The position numbers and the translations under genes are program-made. DNA of 64,000 bases from an uncultured Parabacteroides sp. (lineage in GTDB: Bacteria; Bacteroidota; Bacteroidia; Bacteroidales; Tannerellaceae), in NCBI GenBank assembly GCA_949296075.1, contig CASFNG010000007.1, forward strand, positions 1 to 64,000. Reading direction: 5' to 3'. Below the pieces are notes generated by a model. The model was not told where the DNA came from and searched no databases. It worked only from the letters and a program-made list of their open reading frames with translations. Shown one piece after another: positions 36,401 through 45,205 of the stretch (its first letter is position 1; each line of letters opens with the position of its first letter).

Positions 36401-36627
36401 GATCCTTTTCCGTTCACGGGGAGGCGGTATCTTCCGTCCATATCGGTTATCGTACCGTGGGTTGTCCCTTTTTCCATGACATTCACGCCGATCAGGAATT
36501 CGCCGGACTGGTCTTTCACGGTTCCGGTTATCGTCACGTCCTGCGCGAACGCTTGTGTGACGAACAATCCTGACAATAGGAGGATCAGGCCGATCCCCCC
36601 TTTGAGATCAAACTTTAGTTTTAGCAT
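33487..36627 (-). CDS. SusC/RagA-family TonB-linked outer-membrane transporter (system 1)
   Basis: A 1046-residue outer-membrane transporter. It has a signal peptide (~1-28), a carboxypeptidase-like domain (~30-110: ITGTVKDQSGEFLIGVNV, TDMDGRYRL), the TonB box region EEVVVIGYGTAKKKDLTGAI (~112-131), a plug (~130-230, with GSSPLLVLDGVIYDG and IDVLKDASSVAVYGAKAANG) and a large beta-barrel. Together with the SusD it imports a ligand as a TonB-powered pair. It lacks an N-terminal anti-sigma signalling (STN) domain. It sits divergent to a second SusC gene across 570 nt. Confidence 0.97.
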   Translation of the reverse strand: MLKLKFDLKGGIGLILLLSGLFVTQAFAQDVTITGTVKDQSGEFLIGVNVMEKGTTHGTITDMDGRYRLPVNGKGSILVFSYIGHRSYEIEVGSQRVIDVTLREDMEELEEVVVIGYGTAKKKDLTGAISRVKTDKLESEAPRSVQDLLRASASGLSISMSTDAAGTADLQIRGKNSLKAGSSPLLVLDGVIYDGSLQDINPMDIENIDVLKDASSVAVYGAKAANGVVAITTKKGKTGKPVISFNANVGVVSNARLPKTVDGAGFIKFRQEYGESLMTAEEMAAQPGKFADPRTLSAAGIDPLAWYNYDQKTPVSTLPDEKTMIYKWLTRLNFKTIEMENYLNGVETDWDDVVFQNGLQQDYTVSVSNRKEDLSYYWSLGYADREGVVVGDRYRNFRSRLNLESKVTSFLTVGVNAQFASRLGGYLSADVEQREHNSPFTTNDIDIEDSPYRMYPSGDNNTKNPFFDNLYRDRRDINHDLNANLYAIVRLPFGFEYQMNFTPRYHWYEYMNHESSKHPEWAGDGGRSERKNEKTFNWQIDNIVRWKREFGENHRVEATFLANAEKEQWWQTVAGNKLYSPSDVLSFHNLGAGMAPSVSSNDTYRTGDALMGRLFYSFKDRYMLTASIRRDGYSAFGQMNPRATFPAVALGWVFTSESFMEGSAHWLNYGKLRFSWGQNGNRDIGQYEALAQLNSGPYTYIDTNGNVYLTSQVYINRMPNSQLKWERTASYNIGLDFSLFGDKLSGSAETYMAESNDLLVNRSLPSILGYASVMANLGALTNRGFELSLNADLIDRDNFSWNASGTFSFNRRKIKHLYGDLEEVKDEQGNVIGHKEADDYENQWFIGHDTEQIWDYKRDGVWQLDEAEEASKYGNKPGDFKYVDQNGDGVLDTKDKVFQGYKTPRYNWSLRNELTFFKDLTLSFMLYSHVGHYNTFNRAANTGGMYDRYTIVDIPRWTADNPTNDYARIGSTNKGSNYVRKTFVRMENITLSYNVPKSWLKKIAVQNMRFSLAVRNPFVITGWSFGDPEGGDTTLRTVNFGVNFTL

Positions 36628-37197
36628 CTTTAATAGGTATTAGATTGATTATTCCAGAAACAGGTATAGGTTAACAAACAAGCGACAGCCCGTATAAGTA
36701 GCCCATCATCAAGAGGAATCAAAAGGGGAACGCACGTATTTTCTCATGTCATTAGATTTAGTTTTAACTGGTTAACACTTACTCCTTCCAAACGGACTGA
36801 GACCACGCCACCGGTAGTTTCCGCCTGATCACGATCTCCGTTGTCCGGTTATCGCCCACGAATGTAAGGGGAAGTTTTAAGATTTCAAAAGAAAAAGGGA
36901 GAATAAGCGGGGTGTAGGCTAAGAATCAGGGAAATCATCGGCATCCTTTTGGAGAAACATCCCCGTCTGCCCGAAAAAACAAGGCCTTATTTTTTTCAAG
37001 CCCCTTGCTTTTTTGTTATTTTTATTAATTTTACGGCACGTTTCGAAAGAATCCAAAGTTAGGGTCATAGCGTTTGTTAACTTTAAAATCAGAACCAATA
37101 AAGCAGTTTTGGAAGAAAAGAGGATGAATAGATCCTGGTTTTTATTCTTAAAAGCGTAAACAGTTATAGTCTTTGTTACATTAAAACATCTACATCT
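36628..37197. other. Divergent region between the two SusC genes
   Basis: 570 nt, noncoding. It holds the promoter of SusC system 1 (36859-36889) and its ~225-nt untranslated leader. A T-rich stretch lies at ~36985-37030 with a short complementary pair (AAGGCC region and GGGGCTTG-like sequence) that is not a convincing terminator. Upstream of SusC system 2 there is a weak -7-like TAGTCTTTG near 37166 without a -33 partner. No regulator gene lies between or near the two systems. Confidence 0.5.
36859..36889 (-). promoter_or_regulatory. Promoter of SusC/SusD system 1
   Basis: On the minus strand TTTG (36886-36889), exactly 19 nt, then TACATTCG (36859-36866). This is a full match to the TTTG-N19-TAnnTTCG form. 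Transcription from ~36852 gives a leader of about 225 nt before the SusC ATG. Confidence 0.65.
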
Positions 37198-40100
37198 ATG
37201 AGAAACATCTGCACAGATCGTGGCAGGAAGGTATTATGCTTAAAGATAGCCGGCGTGTTATTGGCCGGTTCTATCAGCTTCGCCCATGCCACACCAGAGA
37301 GCTCAACGAACGGGATCCTTGAAGAGAAAGCGGGATCCGGTATCTTCTCCGAGCAGGCATCCAAGAAAATCTCGGGTATCGTCACCGATCAAAACGGGGA
37401 GCCTATCATCGGGGCCAATGTCGTGGTGAAAGGGACTACGATCGGTACGATCACCGGCATCGACGGCGATTTCGCGCTGGATGTGCCGGACAAGGCGATC
37501 TTGGTCATCTCTTACATCGGATATACCCAGAAGGAGATACCTATCAACAGCGCTTCCGTCTATACGGTCAAGCTGACCGAGGATACGCAGACCATCGACG
37601 AGGTGGTGGTGACGGCATTGGGTATCAAGCGTGAGGAGAAGGCCTTGGGTTACTCCGTACAGAAGATCAGCGGCGAGCAGCTCACGGCGGTGAAGAGTAC
37701 CGACGTGGCGACCAACCTCACGGGTAAGATCGCCGGCTTGTCGGTCAACAACAGTACCGAGATCGCTGAGACGCCCGAGATACAGTTGAGAGGCGAGAAT
37801 CCGCTTATCGTGGTTGATGGAGTGGCCTACGGCAACCTGACGCTGAGCGACATCAGCTCCGACGACATCGAGAGCATCGACGTGCTGAAGGGTGCCACGG
37901 CATCCGCCTTGTATGGTGTGCGCGGACGTGCCGGAGCGATCATGATCACCACGAAGAAGGGTGACAAGGACGGGAACCTGACCGTCAACGTATCGAACAA
38001 CACGATGTTCCATGCCGGCTACTTGCGCCTGCCGGAGGTGCAATCGAGTTACAGTACCGGTAACTACGGGCGTATGGAGTACGACAGTGGTTACGTATGG
38101 GGCGACTACATGGACGGACATGAGGTGAAACAATACGACCCGGAGACAATGACCATGCGCGTCATGCCATTGGTGTCCAAGGGAAAAGATAACGTGAAGA
38201 ACTTCATGCGCCCGAGCTTGGTGACCAACACGAACGTGAACATCTCGCAATCGGGCGAGCTGGGCGGATTCCGGGCATCGGCTACGCAGGTGCACCAGAA
38301 TGGATCCTATCCAAGCACCTCGTTGGACAAGTACATCGTCAACGCGAGCGGAAACATCACCTATAAGAAGTTCAAGCTCGATGCGGGTATGTCGTACACG
38401 AAGATGAAGGCGCCTAATATGCCCGTAGTCAATTACTCGAATGGTAATATCCTTTATAATATGTTGATCTGGGGTGGTACGGAGTACGACATCCGGGATT
38501 TCAAGAACTATTGGAAGGTGCCCGACCAACAACAGAACTGGGGCTTCACCGCTTGGTACGATAATCCTTACTACTTGGTGAACGAGCGGGTAGACTCGCG
38601 CGACGAAGACTTGTTCACGGCGAACGCGACGATGAGCTACGATATATTCGACAACCTGAAGGTGACGCTGCGCTCCGGTTACGACAATTACAGTAACAAC
38701 CAGGAGCTGAGGCGATCCGTAGGCGACAGTAGCGAGAAACGGGGGTATTATGAGTATCGCAAGAAGGGAGGTTCCTCATTCAACAACGACTTGATCGTGA
38801 ACGGCGATTACACATGGAAGGATTTCACGATCGACGGAATCATCGGATTGTCTTCCTATTGGTATAAAAACGACGACTTGGACTCCTATACCCGCGGCGG
38901 ACTGTCGGTTCCGGGATTCTACTCCCTGAACGCCTCCGTGGAACGCCCGGGTACCTCGAAGACCGTCGAGGAGAAGGCGTTGTACAGCGTCTATGGGAAA
39001 GTCGGCTTGTCTTGGAAAGGCGGTATCTATGTCGATGTGACCGGCCGTAACGACTGGTCGTCTACGTTGCCTTCCGACTCCCGCTCTTACTTCTATCCCT
39101 CTGTGTCGAGTAGCTTTATCCCGACCGCGTTCTACAACCCGTTCGAGGGCGTACTTGACTACTGGAAACTCCGCGGATCGTGGACAGTGGCGAAAAAGGA
39201 CTTGGATGTCTATGAGATCAACCGGGTATTCGATGTAAGCACGGACGTATGGAATGGTCTCTCCACGGCCACCTATCCGACCACGCTTCGCGACCCGAAC
39301 ATCAAGCCGGAGACAGAGGCTTCTTACGAGATCGGTACGGACTTCCGCTTCTTCAACAACCGCTTGGGGATCGACTACACCTACTTCAGCCGGCTTCGCT
39401 ACGACCGGATCATCGAGGCGAGCATCTCTGAGGCCTCCGGCGCTCAAAAGATCATCACGAACACCGCGGAGGAATTGCGTCAGAAGGGCATGGAGTTCAC
39501 CATCTCCGGCAAACCGATCATGAATAAGGAGTTCCAATGGACAAGCGCCTTGAACATCTCTTTCTGGCATTGGTACTATGCGAAGCTGGATCCTGTGTAT
39601 AGCTCCCAAGATCCGCGCATCGGCGTAGGCGAGCGTTACGACAAGTTCTTCTTCACCGACTGGGAGACCGATCACGAGGGGAACATCGTGCATCAGGCAG
39701 GACTTCCCGTGAAGAACAAATACCAATCCGTCATCGGCTACTCGGATCCTAAATGTATCCTGGGATGGACGAACAATTTCTCGTACAAGGGCTTCGACCT
39801 TACCGTTTCGTTCGACGGACGAATAGGAGGCGTGATGTACTCTTGGACCGAGCAGGCCATGTGGCATTCCGGCGTTCATCCGGATAGCGACAACCAATGG
39901 CGGTATGACGAGGTGGTAAACGGCAAGCAGAATTACGTCGGACAGGGCGTGAAGGTGGTAAGCGGCTCGGCCACCTACGACCCTTATGGGAACGTGATCG
40001 AGGATACCCGGCAGTTCGCTCCTAACGACGTGGCGGTGTCTTACCAGACCTACGTGCAGAATTACAACGAGAACCCCTGGGATCACGAGGCTCGTCAGAA

Positions 40101-40329
40101 CATCAAGGACGGAAGTTTCATCAAGCTGAGAGAGGTTGCCCTGAACTATACACTTCCGGCTAACATCGCCCAGAAACTGCTGATGAAGAACGTACAGATA
40201 GGTGTTATCGGTCGCGACCTGTTGATGTGGACCAAAGAGTTTAAGTTCTCCGACCCGGATCGCGGTAAAGAGAACCTGAACTCACCGACCTCGCGTTATA
40301 TCGGTTTTAATGTCAATCTTACTTTTTAA
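37198..40329 (+). CDS. SusC/RagA-family TonB-linked outer-membrane transporter (system 2)
   Basis: A 1043-residue transporter. It has a signal peptide ending near SFAHA, then a short linker and the carboxypeptidase-like domain (~55-130: ISGIVTDQNGEPIIGANVVV). The TonB-box segment is TIDEVVVTALGIKREEKALGYSVQ (~136-159). In the plug, RGENPLIVVDGVAYGN and IDVLKGATASALYGVRGRAG (~195-245) are clear, followed by the barrel. The GIKREEKALGY form separates it from system 1, so the two pairs are not recent duplicates. First gene of a three-gene operon with a SusD and a phosphatase-family lipoprotein. Confidence 0.97.
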   Translation: MRNICTDRGRKVLCLKIAGVLLAGSISFAHATPESSTNGILEEKAGSGIFSEQASKKISGIVTDQNGEPIIGANVVVKGTTIGTITGIDGDFALDVPDKAILVISYIGYTQKEIPINSASVYTVKLTEDTQTIDEVVVTALGIKREEKALGYSVQKISGEQLTAVKSTDVATNLTGKIAGLSVNNSTEIAETPEIQLRGENPLIVVDGVAYGNLTLSDISSDDIESIDVLKGATASALYGVRGRAGAIMITTKKGDKDGNLTVNVSNNTMFHAGYLRLPEVQSSYSTGNYGRMEYDSGYVWGDYMDGHEVKQYDPETMTMRVMPLVSKGKDNVKNFMRPSLVTNTNVNISQSGELGGFRASATQVHQNGSYPSTSLDKYIVNASGNITYKKFKLDAGMSYTKMKAPNMPVVNYSNGNILYNMLIWGGTEYDIRDFKNYWKVPDQQQNWGFTAWYDNPYYLVNERVDSRDEDLFTANATMSYDIFDNLKVTLRSGYDNYSNNQELRRSVGDSSEKRGYYEYRKKGGSSFNNDLIVNGDYTWKDFTIDGIIGLSSYWYKNDDLDSYTRGGLSVPGFYSLNASVERPGTSKTVEEKALYSVYGKVGLSWKGGIYVDVTGRNDWSSTLPSDSRSYFYPSVSSSFIPTAFYNPFEGVLDYWKLRGSWTVAKKDLDVYEINRVFDVSTDVWNGLSTATYPTTLRDPNIKPETEASYEIGTDFRFFNNRLGIDYTYFSRLRYDRIIEASISEASGAQKIITNTAEELRQKGMEFTISGKPIMNKEFQWTSALNISFWHWYYAKLDPVYSSQDPRIGVGERYDKFFFTDWETDHEGNIVHQAGLPVKNKYQSVIGYSDPKCILGWTNNFSYKGFDLTVSFDGRIGGVMYSWTEQAMWHSGVHPDSDNQWRYDEVVNGKQNYVGQGVKVVSGSATYDPYGNVIEDTRQFAPNDVAVSYQTYVQNYNENPWDHEARQNIKDGSFIKLREVALNYTLPANIAQKLLMKNVQIGVIGRDLLMWTKEFKFSDPDRGKENLNSPTSRYIGFNVNLTF

Positions 40330-40341
40330 TGAACATAGCAT

Positions 40342-41856
40342 ATGAAAAAAATACTTTTATCCTTACTGGCCGTCGGCACGCTATTCTCTTGTGGCGATTT
40401 TGACGAGATCAACACCGATCCGGACAAGCCAACGGTCGTGACGCCGGACTTCCTGGCTACAAACGTGATCCTGAAAACGACGGAAAGCTCCACCGGAAAG
40501 GCTTTCTGGCAGAGCTCATGGCTGATGAAGACCTCTTCGTGCACGGAGCACATGGAGTGGTACCTCTATAATAAGTTCGAACGCTCCAGCTTCTCACGGT
40601 ACAGTTACCTGACCGACACGAAGAAGATGCTGGAGTTCGCCGAGGCAGACGAGACCATGTCCGAGGAAGAAAAGAACGCTTACCGGGCACTTAACCTCTT
40701 CGTCCGGGCGTTCGTGTTCTACCAGACGACGATGGAGATGGGCGACATCCCCTGCTCGGAGGCGATCATGGCGGAGAGCGACGGTATATTCTCCCCCAAA
40801 TATGATACCCAGGAGGAGGTATTCACCACGATCCTCAACGATCTCCGCGAGGCTTCCAGCCTGTTCCAGAACGCCGCTGCCTTCTCGGGCGATCCGATCT
40901 ACAACGGAGATCCCACCCTTTGGCTCAAGAACGTGAACAGCTTCACCCTGCGTGTCTTGAATATGTTGAGCGAGAAGGAGACCGTGGGCGGCATCCGTGT
41001 GCGCGACCTCTTCGAGCAGGTGGCGAAAGAGCCGCTGATGGAGAACGAGGGAGAGTCGTACCAACGAGTATATGACTCCAGCAAGAGCGCGCAATGGTAT
41101 CCCTTCTATTTCGAGGTACAGAACTATTGGTCGTACCCGGTGATGAGCTCCTTCCTGATCGACATGCTGAAGGATCTGGAGGATCGCCGCTTGTTCTATT
41201 ACGCCGAGCCGGCACCGATACATGAGAACGACCCGGCCGACTCGTACGACTCGTACAGTGGGGTGAACCCGGTGCTCGATTACGGTACGGTACAGGCGGA
41301 GTTCACGGAGGGCCTGCACTCTCACTTCAACGAGCGTTATCACCTCGTGCCCGAGGGAGAGCCGGTACGGTTCATCTCCTACTCCGAGATCCAGTTCATC
41401 CTGGCCGAGGCTGCCTTGAGAGGCTGGAGTACGCCTGCCTCCGCGGAGCAACATTATAATAACGCCGTGCGCGCCACCATGCAATTCACGTTCGAGAATA
41501 CGCCGGAAGCTTACCGGCACGGGGTCGTGATCGACGACGCTTACATCGACGCTTACCTCAACGGGAAAGCGAAGTTCGACCCGGCCAATGGCCTGGAGCA
41601 GATCATGAACCAGAAGATGATCGCCAGTTTCGGGCAATCGGATTTCAACAACTACTACGATTACCGCCGCACGGGATTCCCGCGTATCCCGATCGACCCG
41701 ACGACCAACATGAACGAGGTGAACACGCAGTTGCCGCTCCGCTGGATGTATCCGGAGAGCGAGTACTCGCAGAACAGGGAGAACATCGAGGCGGCTATCG
41801 ACCGGCAGTTTGGCGGTAGCGACACGCCTAACGAGGTCATGTGGCTCTTAAAGTAA
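40342..41856 (+). CDS. SusD/RagB-family outer-membrane lipoprotein (system 2)
   Basis: A 504-residue lipoprotein with signal peptide MKKILLSLLAVGTLFSC (Cys17). The opening CGDFDEINTDPDKPTVVTPDFLATNVIL is typical of the SusD-like group that pairs with this SusC form. NLFVRAFVFYQTTMEMGDIPCSEAI (~112-136) and RFISYSEIQFILAEAALRGW (~340-360) correspond to the TPR-like scaffold. It starts 12 nt after the SusC stop and ends 9 nt before the next gene. It is 126 residues shorter than the SusD of system 1. Ligand unknown. Confidence 0.95.
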   Translation: MKKILLSLLAVGTLFSCGDFDEINTDPDKPTVVTPDFLATNVILKTTESSTGKAFWQSSWLMKTSSCTEHMEWYLYNKFERSSFSRYSYLTDTKKMLEFAEADETMSEEEKNAYRALNLFVRAFVFYQTTMEMGDIPCSEAIMAESDGIFSPKYDTQEEVFTTILNDLREASSLFQNAAAFSGDPIYNGDPTLWLKNVNSFTLRVLNMLSEKETVGGIRVRDLFEQVAKEPLMENEGESYQRVYDSSKSAQWYPFYFEVQNYWSYPVMSSFLIDMLKDLEDRRLFYYAEPAPIHENDPADSYDSYSGVNPVLDYGTVQAEFTEGLHSHFNERYHLVPEGEPVRFISYSEIQFILAEAALRGWSTPASAEQHYNNAVRATMQFTFENTPEAYRHGVVIDDAYIDAYLNGKAKFDPANGLEQIMNQKMIASFGQSDFNNYYDYRRTGFPRIPIDPTTNMNEVNTQLPLRWMYPESEYSQNRENIEAAIDRQFGGSDTPNEVMWLLK

Positions 41857-41865
41857 ACCGATCCC

Positions 41866-42903
41866 ATGAGACTTCATATATGTATAGCGATGTTGGCGGC
41901 GGTCTTGCTGACCGCCTGCCAACCTAAAGGCAAACGGCTGACCATGCTCCAGTTCAATATCTGGCAGGCAGGGACTGTCGTGGAAAACGGGTACGAGGGA
42001 ATCATAGACAATATCGTAAGCCTGAACCCTGATCTCATCACCTTCAGCGAGGTACGCAACTACAATGGGGTATCCCTGATCCCCCGCCTCATGAAGGACT
42101 TGGAGGCGAGAGGCGTCCATTATTACGGGAAGGAGAGCGAAAGCACGGGGATCCTCTCAAAGTACGAGATCCTGTCGCAAGAGATCGTCTATCCCCTGAA
42201 GAACGACCGGGGATCCGTGGTCAAGGCGCGCGTACGGATGGGCGACAAGGAGATCGCCCTCTATTCCGCCCATTTAGATTGGCTGAACTGCGCTTACTAC
42301 CTGCCGAGAGGTTACGACGGGTGTACCTGGAAACCCCTTTCGGGCCCCGTCCTGAGAGTGGATTCCGTATTGGCAGATAACCGGGCATCCTTCCGCGACG
42401 ACGAGGTGCGAGCGATCGTGAACGACGCCCAGAAGGAGCGGGAACAGGGACGGATCGTATTGATCGGCGGCGATTTCAACGAGCCTTCCCACTTGGACTG
42501 GCAGGCGAATACGAAGGACATCCGCGACCACCAAGGGATGGTTATCGAATGGGATTGCTCCATGATCCTGACCGAGAACGGCTATAAGGACGCTTTCCGG
42601 GAGCTTTATCCCGACCCGATCACCCACCCGGGATTCACCTTCCCCGGCAACAACACGCAGGTCGACTTGAAGAAATTGGTCTGGTCGCCCACAGCCGATG
42701 AGCGGGAACGGATCGATTTCATCTATTACTACCCGGATCCTTCCCTATCCATAGACGATATGCGGATCGTAGGGCCCGAGGGTGACATCCTGCGCGGCGA
42801 GCGGGTGGAGAAAGAGCCCGGCTGCGAGGATCTTTTTATCGCCCCCGTAGGGGTATGGCCCACGGATCACAAGGCGTTGCTCGCGACCTTCGAGATCAAG
42901 TGA
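41866..42903 (+). CDS. Secreted endonuclease/exonuclease/phosphatase-family lipoprotein
   Basis: A 345-residue lipoprotein (signal MRLHICIAMLAAVLLTAC, Cys18) with the DNase I/sphingomyelinase-like EEP fold. Metal and catalytic signatures are all present: QFNIWQ (~29-34), FSEVRN with the Mg-binding Glu (~61-66), SAHLDW (~125-130), GGDFNEPSHLDW (~195-206) and PTDHKALLATF at the end. It likely cleaves a phosphodiester or phosphomonoester in the ligand imported by the SusC/SusD system 2. Candidates include nucleic acid, a phospholipid head group or a phosphorylated glycan, but the sequence does not decide. Last gene of the operon, followed by a terminator. Confidence 0.87.
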   Translation: MRLHICIAMLAAVLLTACQPKGKRLTMLQFNIWQAGTVVENGYEGIIDNIVSLNPDLITFSEVRNYNGVSLIPRLMKDLEARGVHYYGKESESTGILSKYEILSQEIVYPLKNDRGSVVKARVRMGDKEIALYSAHLDWLNCAYYLPRGYDGCTWKPLSGPVLRVDSVLADNRASFRDDEVRAIVNDAQKEREQGRIVLIGGDFNEPSHLDWQANTKDIRDHQGMVIEWDCSMILTENGYKDAFRELYPDPITHPGFTFPGNNTQVDLKKLVWSPTADERERIDFIYYYPDPSLSIDDMRIVGPEGDILRGERVEKEPGCEDLFIAPVGVWPTDHKALLATFEIK

Positions 42904-42926
42904 GCTCACTTAAGCCATAACTTTAT

Positions 42927-42965
42927 CGGCGGGATCTGCCTTTTTCCGGCAAATCCCGCCGTTTT
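42927..42965 (+). terminator. Terminator of the SusC/SusD-EEP operon
   Basis: Stem CGGCGGGAT with inner TGCC pairs with GGCA and ATCCCGCCG, followed by TTTTC. Both the outer (9 bp) and inner (4 bp) parts are intact, but the T-run is short. Confidence 0.75.
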
Positions 42966-43001
42966 CGCATAGGAGAAATCGGGTTCCTCCCAAGAAATCC
43001 G

Positions 43002-43062
43002 AAAACGTACGGCATGTCCTTGAAAAAAGGGCAGGATGTTTTTAAAAAACGTACAGCCTGTT
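43002..43062. repeat. Imperfect direct repeat with ACGTAC cores
   Basis: Copies begin at 43002 and 43046. The first 16 bases, AAAACGTACGGCATGT and AAAACGTACAGCCTGT, differ at two positions. It lies ~150 bp upstream of the etfB -7 element, distant for a classical operator. Confidence 0.45.
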
Positions 43063-43215
43063 TCTCAAGGGGTACGCCCAGATCGCCCTCCCGGTTTGGG
43101 GAAAGCAGCCCCTATCCTTGCCTAAAGCCATCCGGCCTATGCTCAGAATAGGTCAAACTGTGCAATTTTACCGTAAAATCCTCTGTAAAGCGCTTTTTTA
43201 TCAAGAATGTTTGAT

Positions 43216-43223
43216 TACTTTTG
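43216..43223 (+). promoter_or_regulatory. -7 element for the etf operon
   Basis: TACTTTTG matches TAnnTTTG. CTTT lies at the -33 position (43193-43196), a partial match. The leader would be ~65 nt. Confidence 0.55.
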
Positions 43224-43295
43224 CAACTCGGGATTCGCGAGAGAATCTGGAGCAGAATATCTATCTAACTAAAAAAATCTAATATTCTTTATAGC

Positions 43296-44177
43296 ATGAG
43301 TTTAAGAATCATTGTTTTAGCGAAACAGGTCCCGGATACACGCAATGTGGGGAAGGATGCCATGAAAGCTGACGGCACTATCAACCGCGCCGCCCTGCCG
43401 GCGATCTTCAACCCGGAAGACCTGAACGCCTTAGAACAAGCGTTACGCTTGAAAGACGCTTATCCGGGGACAACCGTCACGTTGCTGACAATGGGGCCGG
43501 GACGCGCCGCCGAGATCATCCGCGAGGGATTGTACCGCGGGGCCGACGGGGGCTTCTTGCTCACCGACCGCGCGTTCGCCGGAGCCGACACCTTGGCCAC
43601 CTCTTACGCGCTCGCGATGGCGATCAAGAAAATCAAGGAGTATGATATTATCATCGGAGGTCGCCAGGCGATCGATGGCGACACGGCTCAGGTAGGGCCG
43701 CAAGTAGCCGAGAAGCTCGGGCTGACCCAGATCACCTACGCGGAAGAGATCTTAAACGTGGATAAGGAAGCCGGGCGTATCACCGTGAAACGTCATATCG
43801 ACGGGGGCGTGGAGACCGTGGAAGGGCCTCTCCCCATCGTGATCACCGTAAACGGATCCGCGGCGCCTTGCCGCCCCCGGAACGCCAAATTGGTACAGAA
43901 GTACAAGCACGCCTTAGGCAAACAAGAGATGGCGGCAGCCTCCGATATTCGCTATCCGGAATTATACGAGACACATCCGTACCTGAATATACAGGAGTGG
44001 AGCGTAGCCGATGTGGACGGCGACTTGGCTCAATGCGGACTCAGCGGCTCGCCTACAAAGGTGAAATCCATCCAGAATATCGTCTTCCAGGCAAAGGAGA
44101 GCAAGACGATCTCCGGTTCTGACCAGGAGGTTGAGAATTTGATTGTTGAATTGTTAGCTAACCACACCATCGGATAA
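43296..44177 (+). CDS. etfB: Electron transfer flavoprotein, beta subunit
   Basis: A 293-residue FixA/EtfB-family protein starting MSLRIIVLAKQVPDT, the usual EtfB opening. Other features are IFNPEDLNALEQALRLKD (~37-54), GRQAIDGDTAQVGPQVAEKLGL (~120-141), typical of the nucleotide-binding region, and RPRNAKL near ~196. It pairs with EtfA to carry electrons from acyl-CoA dehydrogenases. First of a three-gene operon (etfB, etfA, acyl-CoA dehydrogenase). Some EtfAB bifurcate electrons, but that cannot be confirmed by eye. Confidence 0.95.
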   Translation: MSLRIIVLAKQVPDTRNVGKDAMKADGTINRAALPAIFNPEDLNALEQALRLKDAYPGTTVTLLTMGPGRAAEIIREGLYRGADGGFLLTDRAFAGADTLATSYALAMAIKKIKEYDIIIGGRQAIDGDTAQVGPQVAEKLGLTQITYAEEILNVDKEAGRITVKRHIDGGVETVEGPLPIVITVNGSAAPCRPRNAKLVQKYKHALGKQEMAAASDIRYPELYETHPYLNIQEWSVADVDGDLAQCGLSGSPTKVKSIQNIVFQAKESKTISGSDQEVENLIVELLANHTIG

Positions 44178-44181
44178 GATT

Positions 44182-45201
44182 ATGAACAACGTATTTGTAT
44201 ATTGCGAGCTTGAAGGCACCAGTGTTGCCGACGTAAGCCTTGAGCTTTTGACGAAAGGGCGCAAGCTGGCCAACCAGTTGGGATGCCAGTTGGAGGCTAT
44301 CCTCGCCGGATCCGGGTTGGACGGCGTGGAGAGACAGGTCTTGCCCTTTGGCGTGGACAAAGTACACGTGTTCGACGATCCGGGACTGTTCCCTTATACG
44401 TCGCTCCCTCACGCATCTATATTAATCAACCTCTTCAAGGAGGAGAAACCCCAAATCTGCCTCATGGGAGCTACCGTGATCGGCCGCGACTTGGGGCCTC
44501 GCGTCTCTTCAGCCCTAACCAGTGGACTGACCGCTGATTGCACCTCCTTGGAAATCGGCTCGCACGAGGACAAGAAGGCGGGCATCACCTACGAGAACCT
44601 GCTGTACCAGATCCGCCCGGCGTTCGGAGGCAATATCGTCGCCACGATCGTCAATCCGGAACACCGCCCGCAGATGGCGACCGTACGCGAGGGCGTAATG
44701 AAGAAAGAGGTCTTGGATGAGAATTATCAAGGCGAGGTAATCAAGCATGACGTCGCGAAGTATGTGCCCGAGACGGACTATGTGGTAAAGGTAATCGACC
44801 GTCATGTGGAAAAAGCGAAGCACAACTTGAAAGGAGCCTCGATCGTGGTGGCCGGCGGATACGGCATGGGCTCGAAAGAGAATTTCGACCTTCTGTTCGA
44901 TCTCGCCAAGGAATTGCACGCCGAGGTGGGTGCCAGCCGCGCTGCGGTGGACGCCGGTTTCTGCGACCATGACCGCCAAATCGGGCAAACAGGCGTGACC
45001 GTACGGCCGAAGCTGTATATAGCCTGCGGTATCTCCGGACAAATCCAGCATATCGCCGGCATGCAAGACGCAGGCATCATCATCTCAATCAATAACGATG
45101 AGAACGCCCCGATCAATACAATCGCCGATTATGTGATCAACGGCACGGTGGAGGAGGTAATCCCCAAGATGATTAAGTATTACAAAAAGAACAGTAAGTA
45201 A
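44182..45201 (+). CDS. etfA: Electron transfer flavoprotein, alpha subunit
   Basis: A 339-residue EtfA. The C-terminal FAD domain has the family motif GASRAAVDAGFCDHDRQIGQTG (~250-271), the signature that binds FAD, followed by PKLYIACGISGQIQHIAGM and INNDENAPI. It begins 4 nt after etfB. It receives electrons from the acyl-CoA dehydrogenase encoded next, or delivers electrons to it. Confidence 0.96.
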   Translation: MNNVFVYCELEGTSVADVSLELLTKGRKLANQLGCQLEAILAGSGLDGVERQVLPFGVDKVHVFDDPGLFPYTSLPHASILINLFKEEKPQICLMGATVIGRDLGPRVSSALTSGLTADCTSLEIGSHEDKKAGITYENLLYQIRPAFGGNIVATIVNPEHRPQMATVREGVMKKEVLDENYQGEVIKHDVAKYVPETDYVVKVIDRHVEKAKHNLKGASIVVAGGYGMGSKENFDLLFDLAKELHAEVGASRAAVDAGFCDHDRQIGQTGVTVRPKLYIACGISGQIQHIAGMQDAGIIISINNDENAPINTIADYVINGTVEEVIPKMIKYYKKNSK

Positions 45202-45205
45202 GATT

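Larger units (their letters stand above)
42904..43295. other. Intergenic region upstream of etfB
   Basis: 392 nt. It contains the terminator at 42927-42965, a pair of similar segments (AAAACGTACGGCATGT near 43002 and AAAACGTACAGCCTGT near 43046) repeated 44 bp apart, each centred on ACGTAC, and the etfB promoter at 43216. No gene is seen. Confidence 0.55.

Noticed and set aside
37303..40086. Long minus-strand frames (409 and 436 codons) opposite SusC system 2
   Set aside because: Both are antisense shadows of an intact TonB-linked transporter and have no signal peptide, motif or promoter.
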